Assembly (NCBI RefSeq): GCF_009767915.1
Contig: NZ_WSRP01000004.1
Span: 42,739 to 106,738 of the forward strand
DNA length: 64,000 nucleotides
Reading direction: 5' to 3'
Source of the DNA: Parasutterella muris
Lineage (GTDB): Bacteria; Pseudomonadota; Gammaproteobacteria; Burkholderiales; Burkholderiaceae_F
Below the pieces are notes generated by a model. The model was given only the letters and a program-made list of their open reading frames with translations. It was not told the origin of the DNA and did not search any database. Position numbers and translations under genes: made by a program. Below, one piece after another: positions 29,449 through 38,491 of the stretch. Every line of letters begins with the position of its first letter. The first letter of the stretch is position 1.

Positions 29449-30495
29449 TTATTTGCTGAGCGGATATTTTTTTAAGGCTTCGTCAACAAATTTATTGGTG
29501 TAGACGCGGCCGAGGTCAAGTTTGGCCGGATCAAGCTTGTCGTTCACCTTGCGGAGCACATCAAGAGAGATCTGGGCGCAGCCGTCGGGGAATCTTCCGT
29601 CCGGAGAAAGCGCGTCGCGATTGCCCTCAAATCCGGCGAGATACACTTCGCGGTTACCCATCAGGTAGGATTCCGGGACCACCTTGGCGACTTCTTCGGC
29701 GCTCGCTTTAGTCAGCCACTGATTGGCGCGAACCATCGCGTTTGTCAGCGCCTGAACCGTGTTCGGGTTCTTCTTCACAAAAGCTTCGGGAGCGTAAAGC
29801 GTTCCGGCAACCAGGTCGCCGTTAAAGATCTTTTCAGCCTCACTGACTTTACGGGTATCCACGGCCATTTCGGCGTCGCCGTTCTGCAGAAGAATTGTGA
29901 CAACCGGGTCAAGGTTGATGAGCGCGTCGATCTGACCGCTGCGCAGTGCGGAAACCGCACCGGAAGAAGAGCCGACTCCGATGAACGCCACATCCTTAGG
30001 TCCGAGACCGCCTTGAGCAAGGATGTAAGTCAGAACCGCCTGAGAGGAAGAGCCGGGCGCAGTAACGCCGATCTTCTTGCCCTTCAAGTCGGAAATCTGC
30101 TTGTAATCCTTCATCTTTTTGTTCGAAACCAGAAGCGCCTGCTGAGGAGCTCTGCCCTGGAGCACAAAGGCAACCATCGGCTGATTCTTGGCCTGCATGG
30201 AAAGGGTGTGTTCAAAAGCACCGGAAACTACATCGGCACTGCCGCCAACAACCGCCTGAAGAGAGCGGGAGCCGCCCTGAAAGTCCACAACCTTGACATT
30301 GAGACCTTCGTCTTTGAAATAGTTGAGGCGCTCGGCAATAGTTAAGGGAAGATAGTAATAAAGGCTTTTACCGCCGACGGCGATGGTGACATCTGTTTTT
30401 TCCGGCGCTGCCTGAGCAAAGCTTGTCGGAGCGGCAATCATCGCTGCGGCCGCGAACGCGGCGGCGATGACAGTTCTGCGAGTAAAGGTGATCAT
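29449..30495 (-). CDS. Periplasmic substrate-binding protein of an SsuA/NMT1-type ABC importer
   Basis: I place the start at the ATG at 30495, with GGGGA five bases upstream; the ATG at 30507 is part of that ribosome site. The 348-residue product begins with TRRTVIAAAF, which could be read as a Tat-like signal, and an Ala-rich stretch cleaved near FAQAAPE. The mature part has the NMT1/SsuA pattern: LPLTIAERLNYFKDEGLNV, FQGGSRSLQAVVGGSADV and ISDLKGKKIGVTAPGSS. It is the first structural gene of the importer. An intrinsic terminator ends 12 bases before the start, so read-through may control it. Confidence 0.9.
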   Translation of the reverse strand: MITFTRRTVIAAAFAAAAMIAAPTSFAQAAPEKTDVTIAVGGKSLYYYLPLTIAERLNYFKDEGLNVKVVDFQGGSRSLQAVVGGSADVVSGAFEHTLSMQAKNQPMVAFVLQGRAPQQALLVSNKKMKDYKQISDLKGKKIGVTAPGSSSQAVLTYILAQGGLGPKDVAFIGVGSSSGAVSALRSGQIDALINLDPVVTILLQNGDAEMAVDTRKVSEAEKIFNGDLVAGTLYAPEAFVKKNPNTVQALTNAMVRANQWLTKASAEEVAKVVPESYLMGNREVYLAGFEGNRDALSPDGRFPDGCAQISLDVLRKVNDKLDPAKLDLGRVYTNKFVDEALKKYPLSK

Positions 30496-30507
30496 TGTTT
30501 TCCCCAT

Positions 30508-30536
30508 AAAAAAAGGCCCGTTTTGGATTACGGACC
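30508..30536 (-). terminator. Intrinsic terminator directly upstream of the binding-protein gene
   Basis: On the minus strand GGTCCGT (30536-30530) pairs with ACGGGCC (30521-30515), with one G-U and an 8-nt loop, followed by seven T (30514-30508). The next bases form the ribosome site of the importer operon. It is either the end of the short upstream transcription unit or an attenuator. Confidence 0.75.
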
Positions 30537-30592
30537 GTTCTTGTTTACTAAAACTTCTCTGAAACTTTTTTTGCTAATCAAAAACAGTCCGC

Positions 30593-30733
30593 TCACGCAA
30601 GTAGGCGCAGTCGCAGCAGGGGCAGGGCCAGGCCCAGAGCAAGACCGAGAAGAGAAACAGAGGCAAAAGAAACAGCAGTCGCCGGTTTTTTAACCGGGGC
30701 TGTCATATTTCGATGGCCTGGAAATGTATTCAC
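30593..30733 (-). CDS. Possible 46-residue single-span protein or leader peptide
   Basis: A short frame starts at GTG 30733, with GGAAGAG just upstream, or at ATG 30706, and ends at TGA 30593. The product is basic at first (TAPVKKPATA), then about 22 hydrophobic residues containing LLGLALGLALPLL, and it ends RLRLLA. This would suit a small inner-membrane protein. I do not recognise a family. It lies between recR and the importer operon on the same strand, ahead of the terminator at 30508-30536, so a leader role is possible. The short length means it may also be chance. Confidence 0.35.
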   Translation of the reverse strand: MNTFPGHRNMTAPVKKPATAVSFASVSLLGLALGLALPLLRLRLLA

Positions 30734-30868
30734 TTTCTCTTCCGCTGATTAACGTTACAAAATAAGAATACCTTTTATCTTTGCTCTGCGCGAAAAATCG
30801 AATAAGTATTTTCCTTAATCTCGAAAGAAATTTTCAGAAAATCCGGTTTTATGAGAAAAGAATGCTGT

Positions 30869-31477
30869 TTAGAGTTCACGCACTCGACGATTGAGCATCG
30901 CCTGAGCGACGGTATTCACGTCGGTATACTCAAGCTCCGCACCGGCAGGAACGCCTTTAGCGATACGCGTTAAACGCAGCTGAGGATGATGTTTGGTCAG
31001 CAGATCCGTGATCGCGAGCGCAGTGGCCTCACCTTCAGCGGTAAAAGAAGTTGCGATAATGACTTCCTTCAAAGAGTCCTCTGCGGTTCTCTGAATCAGC
31101 TTGTCCAGTCCGATTTCGTGCGGACCGATGCCGTTGAGCGGAGAGAGCCTGCCCTGAAGTACGAAGTATCTGCCGTTATAAGAAAGACTCTGCTCAATGA
31201 CCATCAGATCGGCGACGGTTTCAACGATGCAGAGCTGGCTGTCGTCACGATTGGGTGACGAGCAGAAAATGCAGAGATCCTTATCCGTAAGACTGTTGCA
31301 TCTCGGACATTTATGAACGCAGTCGACTGCCTCGAGCAAAGCCCTGCCCAATCGAGTCGCGTCGGATCTATCTCCGCTGAGAAGCTGATAACTAATGCGC
31401 TGAGCCGCTCTCGGTCCGATACCGGGGAGCCGCTTCAGCGCATCGATCAGCTCAGATATAGCACCTGGCTGTTCCAT
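30869..31477 (-). CDS. recR: Recombination mediator RecR
   Basis: RecR loads RecA at gaps together with RecF or RecO. The 202-residue product has the helix-hairpin-helix start (LKRLPGIGPRAAQRISY), a zinc finger of C57, C60, C69 and C72, and a Toprim domain beginning LCIVETVADL. It is the third gene of dnaX-ybaB-recR, a standard replication-repair operon; the gap to ybaB is 4 bases. Confidence 0.97.
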   Translation of the reverse strand: MEQPGAISELIDALKRLPGIGPRAAQRISYQLLSGDRSDATRLGRALLEAVDCVHKCPRCNSLTDKDLCIFCSSPNRDDSQLCIVETVADLMVIEQSLSYNGRYFVLQGRLSPLNGIGPHEIGLDKLIQRTAEDSLKEVIIATSFTAEGEATALAITDLLTKHHPQLRLTRIAKGVPAGAELEYTDVNTVAQAMLNRRVREL

Positions 31478-31481
31478 TCAA

Positions 31482-31808
31482 TTAGAACGGCAGTTTCATG
31501 CCGCCGGTTGCCTTGCTGATCTTCTTGTTGGTTTCTGCTTCAACCTGCTTATTGGCATCATTGATAGCGACAAGCAGCAGGTCCTGAAGTGTTTCCACAT
31601 CGCCGTCTGCGCCGACCAGACTTTCATCAATCAAAACGCTACGGCAGACGTTTTTGCAGGTCATTGTGACTTTGACCATACCGTTGCCGGCTTCACCGGT
31701 CACTTCGATGGTTTCAAGCTCTTTCTGAGCTTTCTGAATGTTCATCTGCATGAGCTGAGCCTGTTTCATCATCTGGCCCATCTGGCCCATTCCGCCAAAA
31801 CCTTTCAT
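31482..31808 (-). CDS. ybaB: YbaB/EbfC nucleoid-associated protein
   Basis: This dimeric DNA-binding protein is found beside recR in most Proteobacteria. The 108-residue product starts MKGFGGMGQMGQMMKQAQLM, a Met/Gly/Gln-rich head typical of the family, followed by GEAGNGMVKVTMTCK and DLLLVAINDANKQVE. The start has GGAT upstream, 21 bases after dnaX. Confidence 0.96.
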   Translation of the reverse strand: MKGFGGMGQMGQMMKQAQLMQMNIQKAQKELETIEVTGEAGNGMVKVTMTCKNVCRSVLIDESLVGADGDVETLQDLLLVAINDANKQVEAETNKKISKATGGMKLPF

Positions 31809-31829
31809 TTATCTATCCTTTTTAAAAAG

Positions 31830-33956
31830 TTAATTCTTTCTGACCTGTCCGTTCTCATCGAGAAGCTCGAGATCATCAGCAGTCGCCTGAAAACCAAACA
31901 GCTCCTGAGCCTTCTTCACGAGCGGTTCGTTCTTAACCGAAGCGAACGCCGCCCGCTTTTCGTCTCTCAGTTTCTGCGCCCAAAGCATGCGCAGATTCTG
32001 TCCGCTGCTGCGGGCCACTGAAACGGAAAGTGTAAAACTATCGCCGAAACGCTCCCGCAATTTCGCGGTAAGTTTATCAACCATATTCCGATCTGTCAGT
32101 TTCTCCAGATCCACCTTGAGTTCCATGTGATTGTTCTCAAAGCTGACAAGTTCGGCGCTCGTCACCAGCGGCTGAGCAGAATCTTCCAGCTGAATTGCTT
32201 CTGCCGCCTCAAGCCAAGGATTCATTTGAATCGGCTCCTCTGGGATGACTTCACGCTTTTCTTCTTCACGTGCTCTGCGAGGCAGGGACTTCAGAGCTGA
32301 CGGGACGTCCGAAAAACTGATGTCGTCCATTGCGGGCGGAAAATCCGGAGCCGAGACGTCATCAAAAGGAAAAGGACTGCTCCCGACGGGGTCAGCCGCT
32401 ACTAAATCATCGTAGTTCAGATCTGAATCCGTCGGAGTCCACGCCGCTCCGTCATCATTTCCCCAGTCCGATTCGTTCGGGACGGCTGCCGGCGCCGCAG
32501 GAGCAGGAACCGCTGCGACCCTCTTATCCGTCGCATCGGGTGCGGACGCTTCTTTCACAGCCGCTTTTTTCTGCGCCGGTGCTCGAGCTGCGAGAATTCC
32601 TTCGACATAAACAACTTCGCGCTTTTCTGACATGTCCCACGGAGGCAGATCTCCCTGAGGGATCATCGATGCGGGCGCTTCTGCCTTCTGAGGTTTCGGA
32701 TCTGAAACGACAGGAGAAACTGCAGACTCCGCTGCAGCCGGCTGAACGTTTGTTTTAGCCGGCGGTTCAGCCTTCGCCGGCTCAGATTTTGGGAGCGGAG
32801 CCGCAGCCGCTTGCTTTTCCGTGATCGGAGCCGGTATCGCCGGAACTTTATTGCCTTCAAACGGTGCAAAGGCGAGCATGCGCAGAATCGCCATCGTAAA
32901 GCCCGCGTACTCGTCCGGCGCCAAATGCATTTCGTTGCGGCCGTGAATCGCGATCTGATAAAAAAGCTGGACTTCGCTTGGAGAGAATGCCTGTGCGAGT
33001 TTCGCCAAATCCGCCGCATCCGGCTCTTCCGGATTGAGGGTATCGGGCAGCTGCTGCGCCATTGCGATCTGATGCAGAAGCACTGCCAAATCTTTCATGG
33101 CCTGGTTATAAGAAAGGCTTCGCGCGCCGATCTCATCAGCGACCGCCATAATGGATTTAGCATCGTGATTGGCAAGCGCGCCAAGCAGGCGAACCAAAGT
33201 TGTGGAGTCGACGGTACCGAGCATTTCGCGCACCGAATCCAGCGTCAGATTGCCGGCGCTGTAGGCGATCGCCTGATCCAAAAGTGAAAGTCCGTCACGC
33301 ATGGAACCGCGGGCTCCGTTCGCAAGAAGTCGCAGCGCGGGCTTTTCAAATGAGACGCCCTCTTTCACCAGAAGTTCAGCCATGTGATCGGAAATCAGCT
33401 GCGGAGAAAGACTTTTCAGATTGAACTGCAGACAGCGGGAAAGCACCGTAACGGGAACCTTCTGCGGATCTGTTGTCGCCAAAATAAATTTCACGTATTC
33501 CGGAGGCTCCTCGAGCGTTTTCAGCATGGCGTTGAACGCCGCGCTCGTCAGCTGGTGCACTTCGTCGATCATATAGACCTTGAAGCGGCCGCTGGTCGGA
33601 ACATATTTCGCTCTTTCGAGCAGTGAGACCATGTCGTCGATGCCGCGGGTACTTGCCGCGTCCATTTCAATGTAATCAACGAAGCGGTCTTCATCGATCG
33701 CGCGGCAGGCTTCGCACTTTCCGCAGGGCTCGGCGGTGATTCCGCCTTTGCCGTCTTCCCCGACGCAGTTCAGACACTTGGCTAGAATACGGGAGATCGT
33801 CGTTTTGCCGACGCCTCGAGTGCCCGTGAATAAATAAGCGTGATGGAGTCGATTCTCAGTCAGCGCATGAGTCAGAGCCCGAACGACGTGGTCCTGCCCA
33901 AGCAGTGACGAGAAATCATGAGGACGCCATTTACGCGCCAGTACCTGATATGACAT
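31830..33956 (-). CDS. dnaX: DNA polymerase III tau (gamma/tau) subunit
   Basis: DnaX is the clamp-loader ATPase that links polymerase, helicase and clamp loading. The 708-residue product has Walker A GTRGVGKTT (45-53), a four-Cys zinc module within C61-C84, the DEVHQL Walker B/DExx motif (131-136) and the SRC sensor at 173-175. Domain III continues to about 365. A long Pro/Ala/Glu-rich linker (about 370-600) leads to a C-terminal polymerase/helicase-binding domain. An AAAAAAG run at codons 463-464 exists, but in the wrong phase for the E. coli-type frameshift. The operon continues with ybaB and recR. Confidence 0.97.
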   Translation of the reverse strand: MSYQVLARKWRPHDFSSLLGQDHVVRALTHALTENRLHHAYLFTGTRGVGKTTISRILAKCLNCVGEDGKGGITAEPCGKCEACRAIDEDRFVDYIEMDAASTRGIDDMVSLLERAKYVPTSGRFKVYMIDEVHQLTSAAFNAMLKTLEEPPEYVKFILATTDPQKVPVTVLSRCLQFNLKSLSPQLISDHMAELLVKEGVSFEKPALRLLANGARGSMRDGLSLLDQAIAYSAGNLTLDSVREMLGTVDSTTLVRLLGALANHDAKSIMAVADEIGARSLSYNQAMKDLAVLLHQIAMAQQLPDTLNPEEPDAADLAKLAQAFSPSEVQLFYQIAIHGRNEMHLAPDEYAGFTMAILRMLAFAPFEGNKVPAIPAPITEKQAAAAPLPKSEPAKAEPPAKTNVQPAAAESAVSPVVSDPKPQKAEAPASMIPQGDLPPWDMSEKREVVYVEGILAARAPAQKKAAVKEASAPDATDKRVAAVPAPAAPAAVPNESDWGNDDGAAWTPTDSDLNYDDLVAADPVGSSPFPFDDVSAPDFPPAMDDISFSDVPSALKSLPRRAREEEKREVIPEEPIQMNPWLEAAEAIQLEDSAQPLVTSAELVSFENNHMELKVDLEKLTDRNMVDKLTAKLRERFGDSFTLSVSVARSSGQNLRMLWAQKLRDEKRAAFASVKNEPLVKKAQELFGFQATADDLELLDENGQVRKN

Positions 33957-34073
33957 GAAGAATCTCCGACAAGGCTGTAAGAGTGCCTTTCTCCTGAAGA
34001 AAATTATATTAAGGCAAGCTGTCCGATTTTAGGATAATCGGCATCAACGGTCACTTCGGAAAACAAAAAGAAA

Positions 34074-34168
34074 AAGCGAACCACACCTCGGCACTACTTC
34101 CTCCGCTATGGCTGCTTCGTTCCCGACCTGACCAGATTCACGGTTTCCATATGCGAGGGGGCTCGCAG
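34074..34168 (-). ncRNA. ffs: Signal recognition particle 4.5S RNA
   Basis: The minus strand carries the conserved SRP apical domain GGTCAGGTCGGGAACGAAGC, followed by AGCCATAGC and GCCGAGGTG, as in E. coli 4.5S RNA. The ends pair: GCGAGCC at the 5' side (34166-34160) with GGTTCGC at the 3' side (34082-34076), closing a hairpin of about 91 nt. Five T follow at 34075-34071 as the terminator. It forms SRP with Ffh for co-translational membrane targeting. The position upstream of dnaX is common in Betaproteobacteria. Confidence 0.95.
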
Positions 34169-34173
34169 GCAGA

Positions 34174-34179
34174 ATTATA
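34174..34179 (-). promoter_or_regulatory. -10 element of ffs
   Basis: A perfect TATAAT on the minus strand ends about 7 bases before the predicted 5' end of the SRP RNA at about 34167. The -35 region (TTCCTA, 16 bases upstream) matches poorly. Confidence 0.55.
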
Positions 34180-34417
34180 TATGAACAGACAAAAATAGGA
34201 AGCGGCTCTTAACAATTGGATACCGCTCGGCGTAAAATCCAGTTCTATTCAATATCATGCAGTATGCAAACTGTGTATAGTTACATGAATCCCAACAGAA
34301 TCCCCTTTTGGGGAATACCCGGCGGCTCCTATTTGCCTCGGTGTTAGTATTTTCCCTGTTGGGCTCCGACAGAGTTCTCTGTCAGAGCATTCCAATTTTG
34401 ATAGGAGATTTAAAAAA
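34180..34417. promoter_or_regulatory. ffs-trxA divergent region and trxA leader
   Basis: No ORF is supportable. Two hairpins stand ahead of trxA: TCCCC/GGGGA around TTTT at 34301-34314, and a long one at 34363-34388. The second pairs GCTC-C-GACAGAG with CTCTGTC-A-GAGC around TT, with a single mismatch, and includes a perfect 16-base palindrome at 34368-34383. It ends 14 bases before the AGGAG ribosome site, so it may affect translation or mark an operator. Confidence 0.5.
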
Positions 34418-34741
<324 letters not shown>

Positions 34742-34752
34742 TTGTTCGAATC

Positions 34753-34776
34753 GTCTCGGTCGGCTCCGACCGAGAC
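34753..34776 (+). terminator. Strong hairpin after trxA
   Basis: GTCTCGGTCGG (34753-34763) pairs perfectly with CCGACCGAGAC (34766-34776), leaving a minimal loop. The following sequence is pyrimidine-rich (TTCCCACCTCTCTTTTT) instead of a pure T-run, so it could be a leaky terminator between trxA and rho. Confidence 0.6.
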
Positions 34777-34869
34777 TTCCCACCTCTCTTTTTCTCCCTC
34801 CCTATTATTTAATTAAGCCCAATCGGTGAAGCATTTTTGCTATTAATCTCCCGATTGTCGATATTTCTT

Positions 34870-36126
34870 ATGCATCTTTCCGATCTAAAGTCTAAGCACG
34901 TTTCCGAGCTGCTGGATATCGCACTCGAACTCGACGTAGAAAACGCAAGCCGCCTGCGCAAGCAAGAACTGATGTTCGCCATTCTTAAAAAGCGCGCGAA
35001 AGCGGGCGAACAGATTTTCGGTGACGGTACGCTGGAAATTCTTCCTGACGGTTTCGGTTTCCTTCGCTCTCCGGTGTCTTCATATTTAGCCAGCACGGAA
35101 GATATTTATATTTCCCCTTCACAGATTCGCCGCTTTAATCTTCATACCGGCGATACCGTTGAAGGCGAAGTCCGCATTCCTAAGGACGGAGAACGTTATT
35201 TCGCGCTTGTCAAAGTGGATAAGGTCAACGGCCTGCCTCCCGAAGCGCTCAAACACAGAATTCTTTTTGAGAACCTCACACCGCTCTTCCCCGATCAGAT
35301 GCTCAAGCTCGAACGCGACATCTCTTCGGAAGAAAACCTGACCGGCCGACTGATTGACATCATCGCCCCGATCGGCAAAGGACAGCGCGCCCTTTTGGTC
35401 GCTTCTCCGAAATCCGGTAAGACGGTTCTCATGCAGCACATCGCGCATGCGATTACCGCCAATCATCCCGATGTCATTCTGATGGTGCTCCTCATCGACG
35501 AGCGTCCTGAAGAAGTGACCGAAATGGAACGCTCCGTCAAAGGCGAGGTCATCGCCTCCACCTTCGATGAACCGGCAACTCGCCACGTTCAGGTTGCCGA
35601 AATGGTGATCGAAAAAGCCAAACGCCTTGCTGAAAGCAAGAAAGACGTTGTCATTCTGCTTGACTCCATTACACGTTTGGCCCGCGCCTACAACACCGTT
35701 GTTCCTGCCTCCGGCAAAGTCCTAACAGGCGGTGTGGACTCCAATGCGCTTCAGCGCCCGAAACGCATCCTCGGCGCCGCGCGTAATCTTGAAGAAGGCG
35801 GCTCACTCACCATTATCGGTACAGCTCTCGTCGAAACGGGCAGCCGTATGGACGACGTCATCTATGAAGAATTCAAAGGCACCGGCAACATGGAAATCCA
35901 TCTTGACCGCCGTCTTGCTGAAAAACGTGTCTACCCGGCCATCAACGTGGCCAAGAGCGGCACACGACGCGAAGATCTGCTGCTTGATCCGAAGACACTT
36001 CAGATGATTTGGGTCCTGAGAAAATTCCTCTACGACATGGACGAAATCCAGGCGATGGAATTCCTCCTCGACAAGATGAAACCCACGAAGAACAACGCAG
36101 AATTCTTCGAAATGATGAGACGCTAA
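34870..36126 (+). CDS. rho: Transcription termination factor Rho
   Basis: Rho is the hexameric RNA helicase that ends many transcripts. I choose the ATG at 34870 ([15 protein letters not shown]), giving 418 residues against 419 in E. coli; the open frame upstream has no family likeness. The N-terminal RNA-binding domain contains [13 protein letters not shown], with RNP-type aromatics. The P-loop is SPKSGKT (179-185), with Ser-Pro-Lys-Ser in place of the common P-P-K-A. The Q-loop and R-loop regions [12 protein letters not shown] and [11 protein letters not shown] are intact. No clear Shine-Dalgarno precedes the ATG. Confidence 0.96.
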   Translation: MHLSDLKSKHVSELLDIALELDVENASRLRKQELMFAILKKRAKAGEQIFGDGTLEILPDGFGFLRSPVSSYLASTEDIYISPSQIRRFNLHTGDTVEGEVRIPKDGERYFALVKVDKVNGLPPEALKHRILFENLTPLFPDQMLKLERDISSEENLTGRLIDIIAPIGKGQRALLVASPKSGKTVLMQHIAHAITANHPDVILMVLLIDERPEEVTEMERSVKGEVIASTFDEPATRHVQVAEMVIEKAKRLAESKKDVVILLDSITRLARAYNTVVPASGKVLTGGVDSNALQRPKRILGAARNLEEGGSLTIIGTALVETGSRMDDVIYEEFKGTGNMEIHLDRRLAEKRVYPAINVAKSGTRREDLLLDPKTLQMIWVLRKFLYDMDEIQAMEFLLDKMKPTKNNAEFFEMMRR

Positions 36127-36142
36127 CCGTCCCCGGACATCA

Positions 36143-36172
36143 GCCGGCTTCAGAAGAAGCCGGTTTCTTCTT
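36143..36172 (+). terminator. Intrinsic terminator after rho
   Basis: GCCGGCTT (36143-36150) pairs with AAGCCGGT (36157-36164), with one G-T end pair, followed by TTCTTCTT. It lies 16 bases after the rho stop. Confidence 0.7.
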
Positions 36173-36183
36173 AATCTATCCGT

Positions 36184-36212
36184 TTGCTTTCAAACGATTT
36201 TTAGGGCATAAT
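36184..36212 (+). promoter_or_regulatory. Sigma-70 type promoter of rpmE2
   Basis: TTGCTT (36184-36189) and CATAAT (36207-36212) are exactly 17 bases apart. The expected start near 36219 leaves a leader of about 100 bases, which contains a CCTGC/GCAGG hairpin. I saw no clear Zur-box palindrome overlapping it, although type B L31 genes are often zinc-controlled. Confidence 0.65.
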
Positions 36213-36320
36213 GTCGCCCTTGTTTTAACTTAGGCACGTTCCGACATGCCTGACATAAGACCTGCACCGGCAGGCAGTCACGCAAGGTTGGTGGCGACCG
36301 ACAATTTTTTTGGAACTTTC

Positions 36321-36614
36321 ATGAAACAGAATATTCATCCGCAGTATCGTGAAGTCGCCTTCACCGATATGTCCATCGGTAAGACCTTCATCATCCGCTC
36401 TACCGCAGAAGCTCGTGACACCATCGAAATCGACGGCGTTACCTATCCGCAGGTTAAGCTTGATACATCCAGCGAATCCCATCCTTTCTACACTGGCGCC
36501 CAGACTCGTATCGTCGAAGCCGGCCGTGTTGAAAAATTCCGTCAGAAGTTTGCTGCCAAGTCTGCCGCCCTCAAGGCAAGCGCAGAAGCCGCTAAAGCAG
36601 CTAAGGCTAAGTAA
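36321..36614 (+). CDS. rpmE2: 50S ribosomal protein L31 type B (zinc-independent form)
   Basis: The 97-residue product starts [14 protein letters not shown] and has [22 protein letters not shown], the type B L31 signature. It lacks the CxxC zinc cysteines of type A L31. The start is the ATG at 36321 with GGAA upstream; a longer frame to 36246 is not family-like. The tail is Ala/Lys-rich ([18 protein letters not shown]). Type B proteins often replace the zinc form when zinc is scarce; whether this genome also has type A cannot be seen here. Confidence 0.95.
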   Translation: MKQNIHPQYREVAFTDMSIGKTFIIRSTAEARDTIEIDGVTYPQVKLDTSSESHPFYTGAQTRIVEAGRVEKFRQKFAAKSAALKASAEAAKAAKAK

Positions 36615-36632
36615 TAGCAAATATTCGACAGC

Positions 36633-36698
36633 AGCGCTTGCGAATTCAAACGTAAGCGCTTGTAATGAGTGGGCAGCGATAAGCTGCCCTTCTTTTTA
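36633..36698 (+). terminator. Double hairpin and terminator after rpmE2
   Basis: A first stem, AGCGCTT (36633-36639) with AAGCGCT (36654-36660), can extend inward. A second, GGGCAGC (36671-36677) with GCTGCCC (36683-36689), is followed by TTCTTTTTAT and looks like the real terminator. Confidence 0.75.
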
Positions 36699-36746
36699 TC
36701 GTTAGAATTTAGTCGTTATTTATCCATTCTCATACAAAGGTTTGAT

Positions 36747-38480
36747 GTGATTACAACAAATTCATCTCCGGCCTCCGTCAATGAGTCGGAGGCACGCAAA
36801 CTCCCCCGCTGGCTTCTTTTCGCGGTTCTTATCGCCTTTGTATTGCCGCTGTTCTTCTCCTCAGACGTTTGGAGCGGCCGCTCACTTTCCTCGTTCGGTG
36901 TCGCCTGGAACATGGCGAACGGCTCTTTCTCCGACTGGCTGATGCCGAATATTAATGACGTTCCGGTAGCTGACGCCGGCCCTCTTTCCTATTGGCTTGA
37001 AGCGATCAGCATCCTCTTATTCGGCCGCATCTTCGGCGATGTCGCCGCTTATCACATCGCGGCCGGTCTGTGGTTTGCGATTACCACCGCTTCCATCTGG
37101 TACACAGCCTATTCTCTGGCGAGCCGAGACGAAGCACTTCCGCTTAAATTTGTATTTGCCTCTGAAGTTCACCAAAGGGACTACGCAAGAGCGTTAGCCG
37201 ATATCGCGGTACTGATGACAGTCGGAACCTACGGTCTGATCGCGGCCTTCCACGAGTTATCCGTGGTCACAGCGGTTCTCGCGTTTTCCTCTTTCGTACT
37301 TTTCTGCGTCGTTATTTCGCTGCGTTATCTTTGGACGGGTTCCATTCTCGCAGGACTTTCGCTCGGCGCTATCGCGCTTTGCAGCAGCCCCGGCGTCGGT
37401 CTGTGGTGTGCGCTTGCAGCATGGGTCGCAATTATCTGCACTCCGGATTACACCAGCCGCACCAAGCGTACGATCGTTACGCTCGCGTCCGCCTTTTCGA
37501 CCGCCATGATATGGCCGGCTCTGGTATTCCTCGCCTATCCCGCCGAGGGCTATCACTGGTTCGGGTCCTGGCTTGGTCTCAGCACCAGTGCGTTTGCTCC
37601 GCTTGCGCTCACGGATTATCCCTGGCTGATCAAAAACCTGATCTGGCTGACGTTCCCGCTTTGGCCCTTGGCGATTTGGGGTGTGTACTCCTGGCGCAAT
37701 CAGATTCATCAGGCTCCTGTAGCCATTCCGCTTTCCTTCTTCCTGGTCGCGCTCTGCTCGGTCCTCTTTACAGGAACGGAAGCCAACAGCACGATCCTCT
37801 GCATTGTGCCTTCGCTCGCTATTTTGGCTGCTTTCGGCATTGTGAGCCTCAAACATTCGGAAGAAAACGTACTGGATACCTATGCCATCGTCGTCTACAC
37901 ACTGGCGATCGGCGCTGTGTGGTTCTACTTCTATGCGTGGACTCAGGGAGAACCTGAGAAGATGGCCTACTCTCTGACTCGTCTGGCGCCCAACATTACC
38001 GAACACGGAACAAGCGGTATTCTGCTGATTCTTGCCCTTGTGATGACTGTCGCCTGGCTTGCGCTGGTTTTCTGGCGCTTATTCCGTCGTCCCATCTATA
38101 TTTGGCGCGGAGCTCTTTTGAACGGAGCCGGCCTTACTGCCGTCTGGGTTATTGTCATGAGTCTCTTTGTCAGCCTGATTGACGGCGCAAGCTCCATGCA
38201 GCCAATTGCTGACAGCGCCGCTAAGGCACTCGCAGCCGAAGGCGCAAAAAGCGGAACTGTCGCGCAGTACAACCTTACCAAGAGCGATATCGCCGCATTC
38301 AACTATTGGGGCGGCATTTCCTTTAACGAGGAAGAACAGCCCGAATGGGTTGTTGCAAGCGTAAACGCTGATTCTGAAGAAGCCCCAGAGTCGCTCTCAG
38401 ACTACCGAGCGGTCAAAGTCATTGAAGGCAGACCGAGAAGCGGTAAGCAGTTCCTTATTCTTCAGAAAGTCGCAGACTGA
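36747..38480 (+). CDS. ArnT/PMT-like integral membrane glycosyltransferase
   Basis: The 577-residue product (start GTG at 36747 with AAAGG six bases upstream) has about twelve hydrophobic helices. An early periplasmic loop reads NMANGSFSDWLMPNINDVPVADAGPLSYWL split over residues 55-85. This resembles the GT83/GT39 pattern of ArnT and protein-mannosyltransferase relatives, in which acidic residues in the first loop bind a polyprenyl-phosphate sugar donor. These enzymes transfer sugars in the outer leaflet of the inner membrane, for example aminoarabinose to lipid A. The acceptor here is unknown. A MATE transporter gene follows after 11 bases. Confidence 0.7.
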   Translation: MITTNSSPASVNESEARKLPRWLLFAVLIAFVLPLFFSSDVWSGRSLSSFGVAWNMANGSFSDWLMPNINDVPVADAGPLSYWLEAISILLFGRIFGDVAAYHIAAGLWFAITTASIWYTAYSLASRDEALPLKFVFASEVHQRDYARALADIAVLMTVGTYGLIAAFHELSVVTAVLAFSSFVLFCVVISLRYLWTGSILAGLSLGAIALCSSPGVGLWCALAAWVAIICTPDYTSRTKRTIVTLASAFSTAMIWPALVFLAYPAEGYHWFGSWLGLSTSAFAPLALTDYPWLIKNLIWLTFPLWPLAIWGVYSWRNQIHQAPVAIPLSFFLVALCSVLFTGTEANSTILCIVPSLAILAAFGIVSLKHSEENVLDTYAIVVYTLAIGAVWFYFYAWTQGEPEKMAYSLTRLAPNITEHGTSGILLILALVMTVAWLALVFWRLFRRPIYIWRGALLNGAGLTAVWVIVMSLFVSLIDGASSMQPIADSAAKALAAEGAKSGTVAQYNLTKSDIAAFNYWGGISFNEEEQPEWVVASVNADSEEAPESLSDYRAVKVIEGRPRSGKQFLILQKVAD

Positions 38481-38491
38481 GGCCGGAGGGT

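Noticed and set aside
30508..30868. Possible guanidine-I, TPP or other known riboswitch ahead of the ABC importer.
   Set aside because: I could not find the conserved core segments of the ykkC or thi-box RNAs; only a terminator and a short ORF are visible.
32560..32580. A run of six A followed by G in dnaX (codons 463-464), resembling the E. coli gamma frameshift site; a -1 shift would stop 13 codons later.
   Set aside because: The heptamer phase is wrong: codons are AAA AAA GCG, so a -1 slip would pair the P-site lysine tRNA with GAA. No Shine-Dalgarno or hairpin was recognised around it.
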